A DNA stretch of 20,086 bases. Origin: a virus. The position numbers and the translations under genes were made by a program. Positions within the stretch are counted from its first letter, which is position 1. Every line of letters starts with the position of its first letter. The notes under the pieces are model-generated. The model ran no database searches and was not told the origin of the DNA. It saw only the letters and a list, made by a program, of their open reading frames with translations. Below, one piece after another: positions 19,770-20,086 of this stretch. The stretch covers positions 1 to 20,086 of the IMG/VR virus record IMGVR_UViG_3300004154_000058. One strand, 5' to 3'.

Positions 19770-20086
19770 TGACGATCATTTACGGGCAGTTCCCGCAGCG
19801 GGCGATACCGGAAGGGGCGCTTCCGGAGAGGGCCACGGTGGGCCAGGTTGTGAGCCTGGATGCAGTCCGTAAGCGCGGCGGCGTCGTATCGAAGGCGAAG
19901 AAGCCGAAAAAGACCATCGTCACGGTGGTCCAGGACGCGCCGAAGGTCGAAGTCCCGCAGGTTGCCCTGCCGCAGACTTTAACGAAACCGAAAGCGGTTA
20001 AGGAGATCTTTAACCCTGCGCCGCAGGACGATTTCCGCTGGGTGCTGGATTCGGAGCCGTTCGCCATGGCGATGGGGGCCATAGCC
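19769..20086 (+). CDS. Hypothetical protein, open at right window edge
   Basis: ATG 19769 overlaps the preceding TGA by one base and has GAGGT (19758-19762) six nt upstream. The first 106 residues are visible: MTIIYGQFPQRAIPEGALPE, a valine-rich stretch, a lysine-rich segment (KAKKPKKTIVTVVQ), proline-rich PKVEVPQVALPQ, and FRWVLDSEPFAMAM. No family recognised. It belongs to the same virion operon; its length and function lie outside the window. Confidence 0.7.
   Translation, partial: MTIIYGQFPQRAIPEGALPERATVGQVVSLDAVRKRGGVVSKAKKPKKTIVTVVQDAPKVEVPQVALPQTLTKPKAVKEIFNPAPQDDFRWVLDSEPFAMAMGAIA

Overview
The window is a GC-rich, densely packed stretch of a tailed bacteriophage or prophage (Caudoviricetes). 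It holds about 30 genes with little non-coding DNA, many 4-bp ATGA/GTGA/TTGA stop-start overlaps, and recognisable replication, lysis, packaging, portal and virion modules. There is no tRNA, rRNA, CRISPR array or insertion sequence. The host is not proven. The Rz/Rz1-type spanin pair implies a Gram-negative host. The GC content and a GGGGCTTTGCCCC stem-loop in the first intergenic region recall Desulfovibrio-type genomes, but that is weak inference. No integrase is in the window; a small Cro/C1-type regulator next to a divergent control region and an excisionase-type HTH protein suggest, without proving, temperate ancestry.

Layout. Positions 1-189 (minus) hold the start of a leftward gene with 18-bp tandem repeats, cut by the window edge. 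Positions 190-437 are a divergent control region with an 85-bp dyad-symmetric element (346-430). Positions 438-9196 (plus) are one long early-to-lysis run: HTH regulator, two multi-zinc-finger proteins, MazG-like protein, O-like replication protein with iteron-like repeats inside its gene, T7 gp4-like primase-helicase, SSB with an unusual hydrophobic tail, HNH endonuclease, VRR-NUC-like nuclease, DUF6378-type protein, metallophosphoesterase, Mor-like regulator, then a lysis cassette (P5-like cell-wall hydrolase, 46-aa protein, holin-like protein, Rz-like and nested Rz1-like spanins, XhlA-like membrane protein).

Positions 9236-10333 (minus) are a self-contained three-gene cassette with its own promoter candidate and a strong intrinsic terminator, facing against the main operons. 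Positions 10252-10497 are a repeat-rich intergenic region. From 10498 to the right edge (plus) lie a winged-helix protein with two tandem DNA hairpin repeats, small and large terminase, a zinc-ribbon protein, an acidic protein, an 802-aa portal, a small virion protein, two tandem paralogous virion proteins, another virion protein and a gene open at the right edge. An antisense HNH endonuclease gene (16153-16785) interrupts this late operon.

How it fits together: the O-like protein probably marks the origin (2121-2223) and loads the primase-helicase, with SSB covering single strands. No DNA polymerase is visible, so it is host-supplied or encoded elsewhere. The Mor-like protein just before lysis and packaging is a candidate late activator. 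TerS/TerL fill the head through the portal. The most interesting signals are DNA-level repeats hidden inside two coding regions, the symmetric divergent promoter region, the hydrophobic extension after the SSB acidic tip and the reverse-strand cassette of unknown function.
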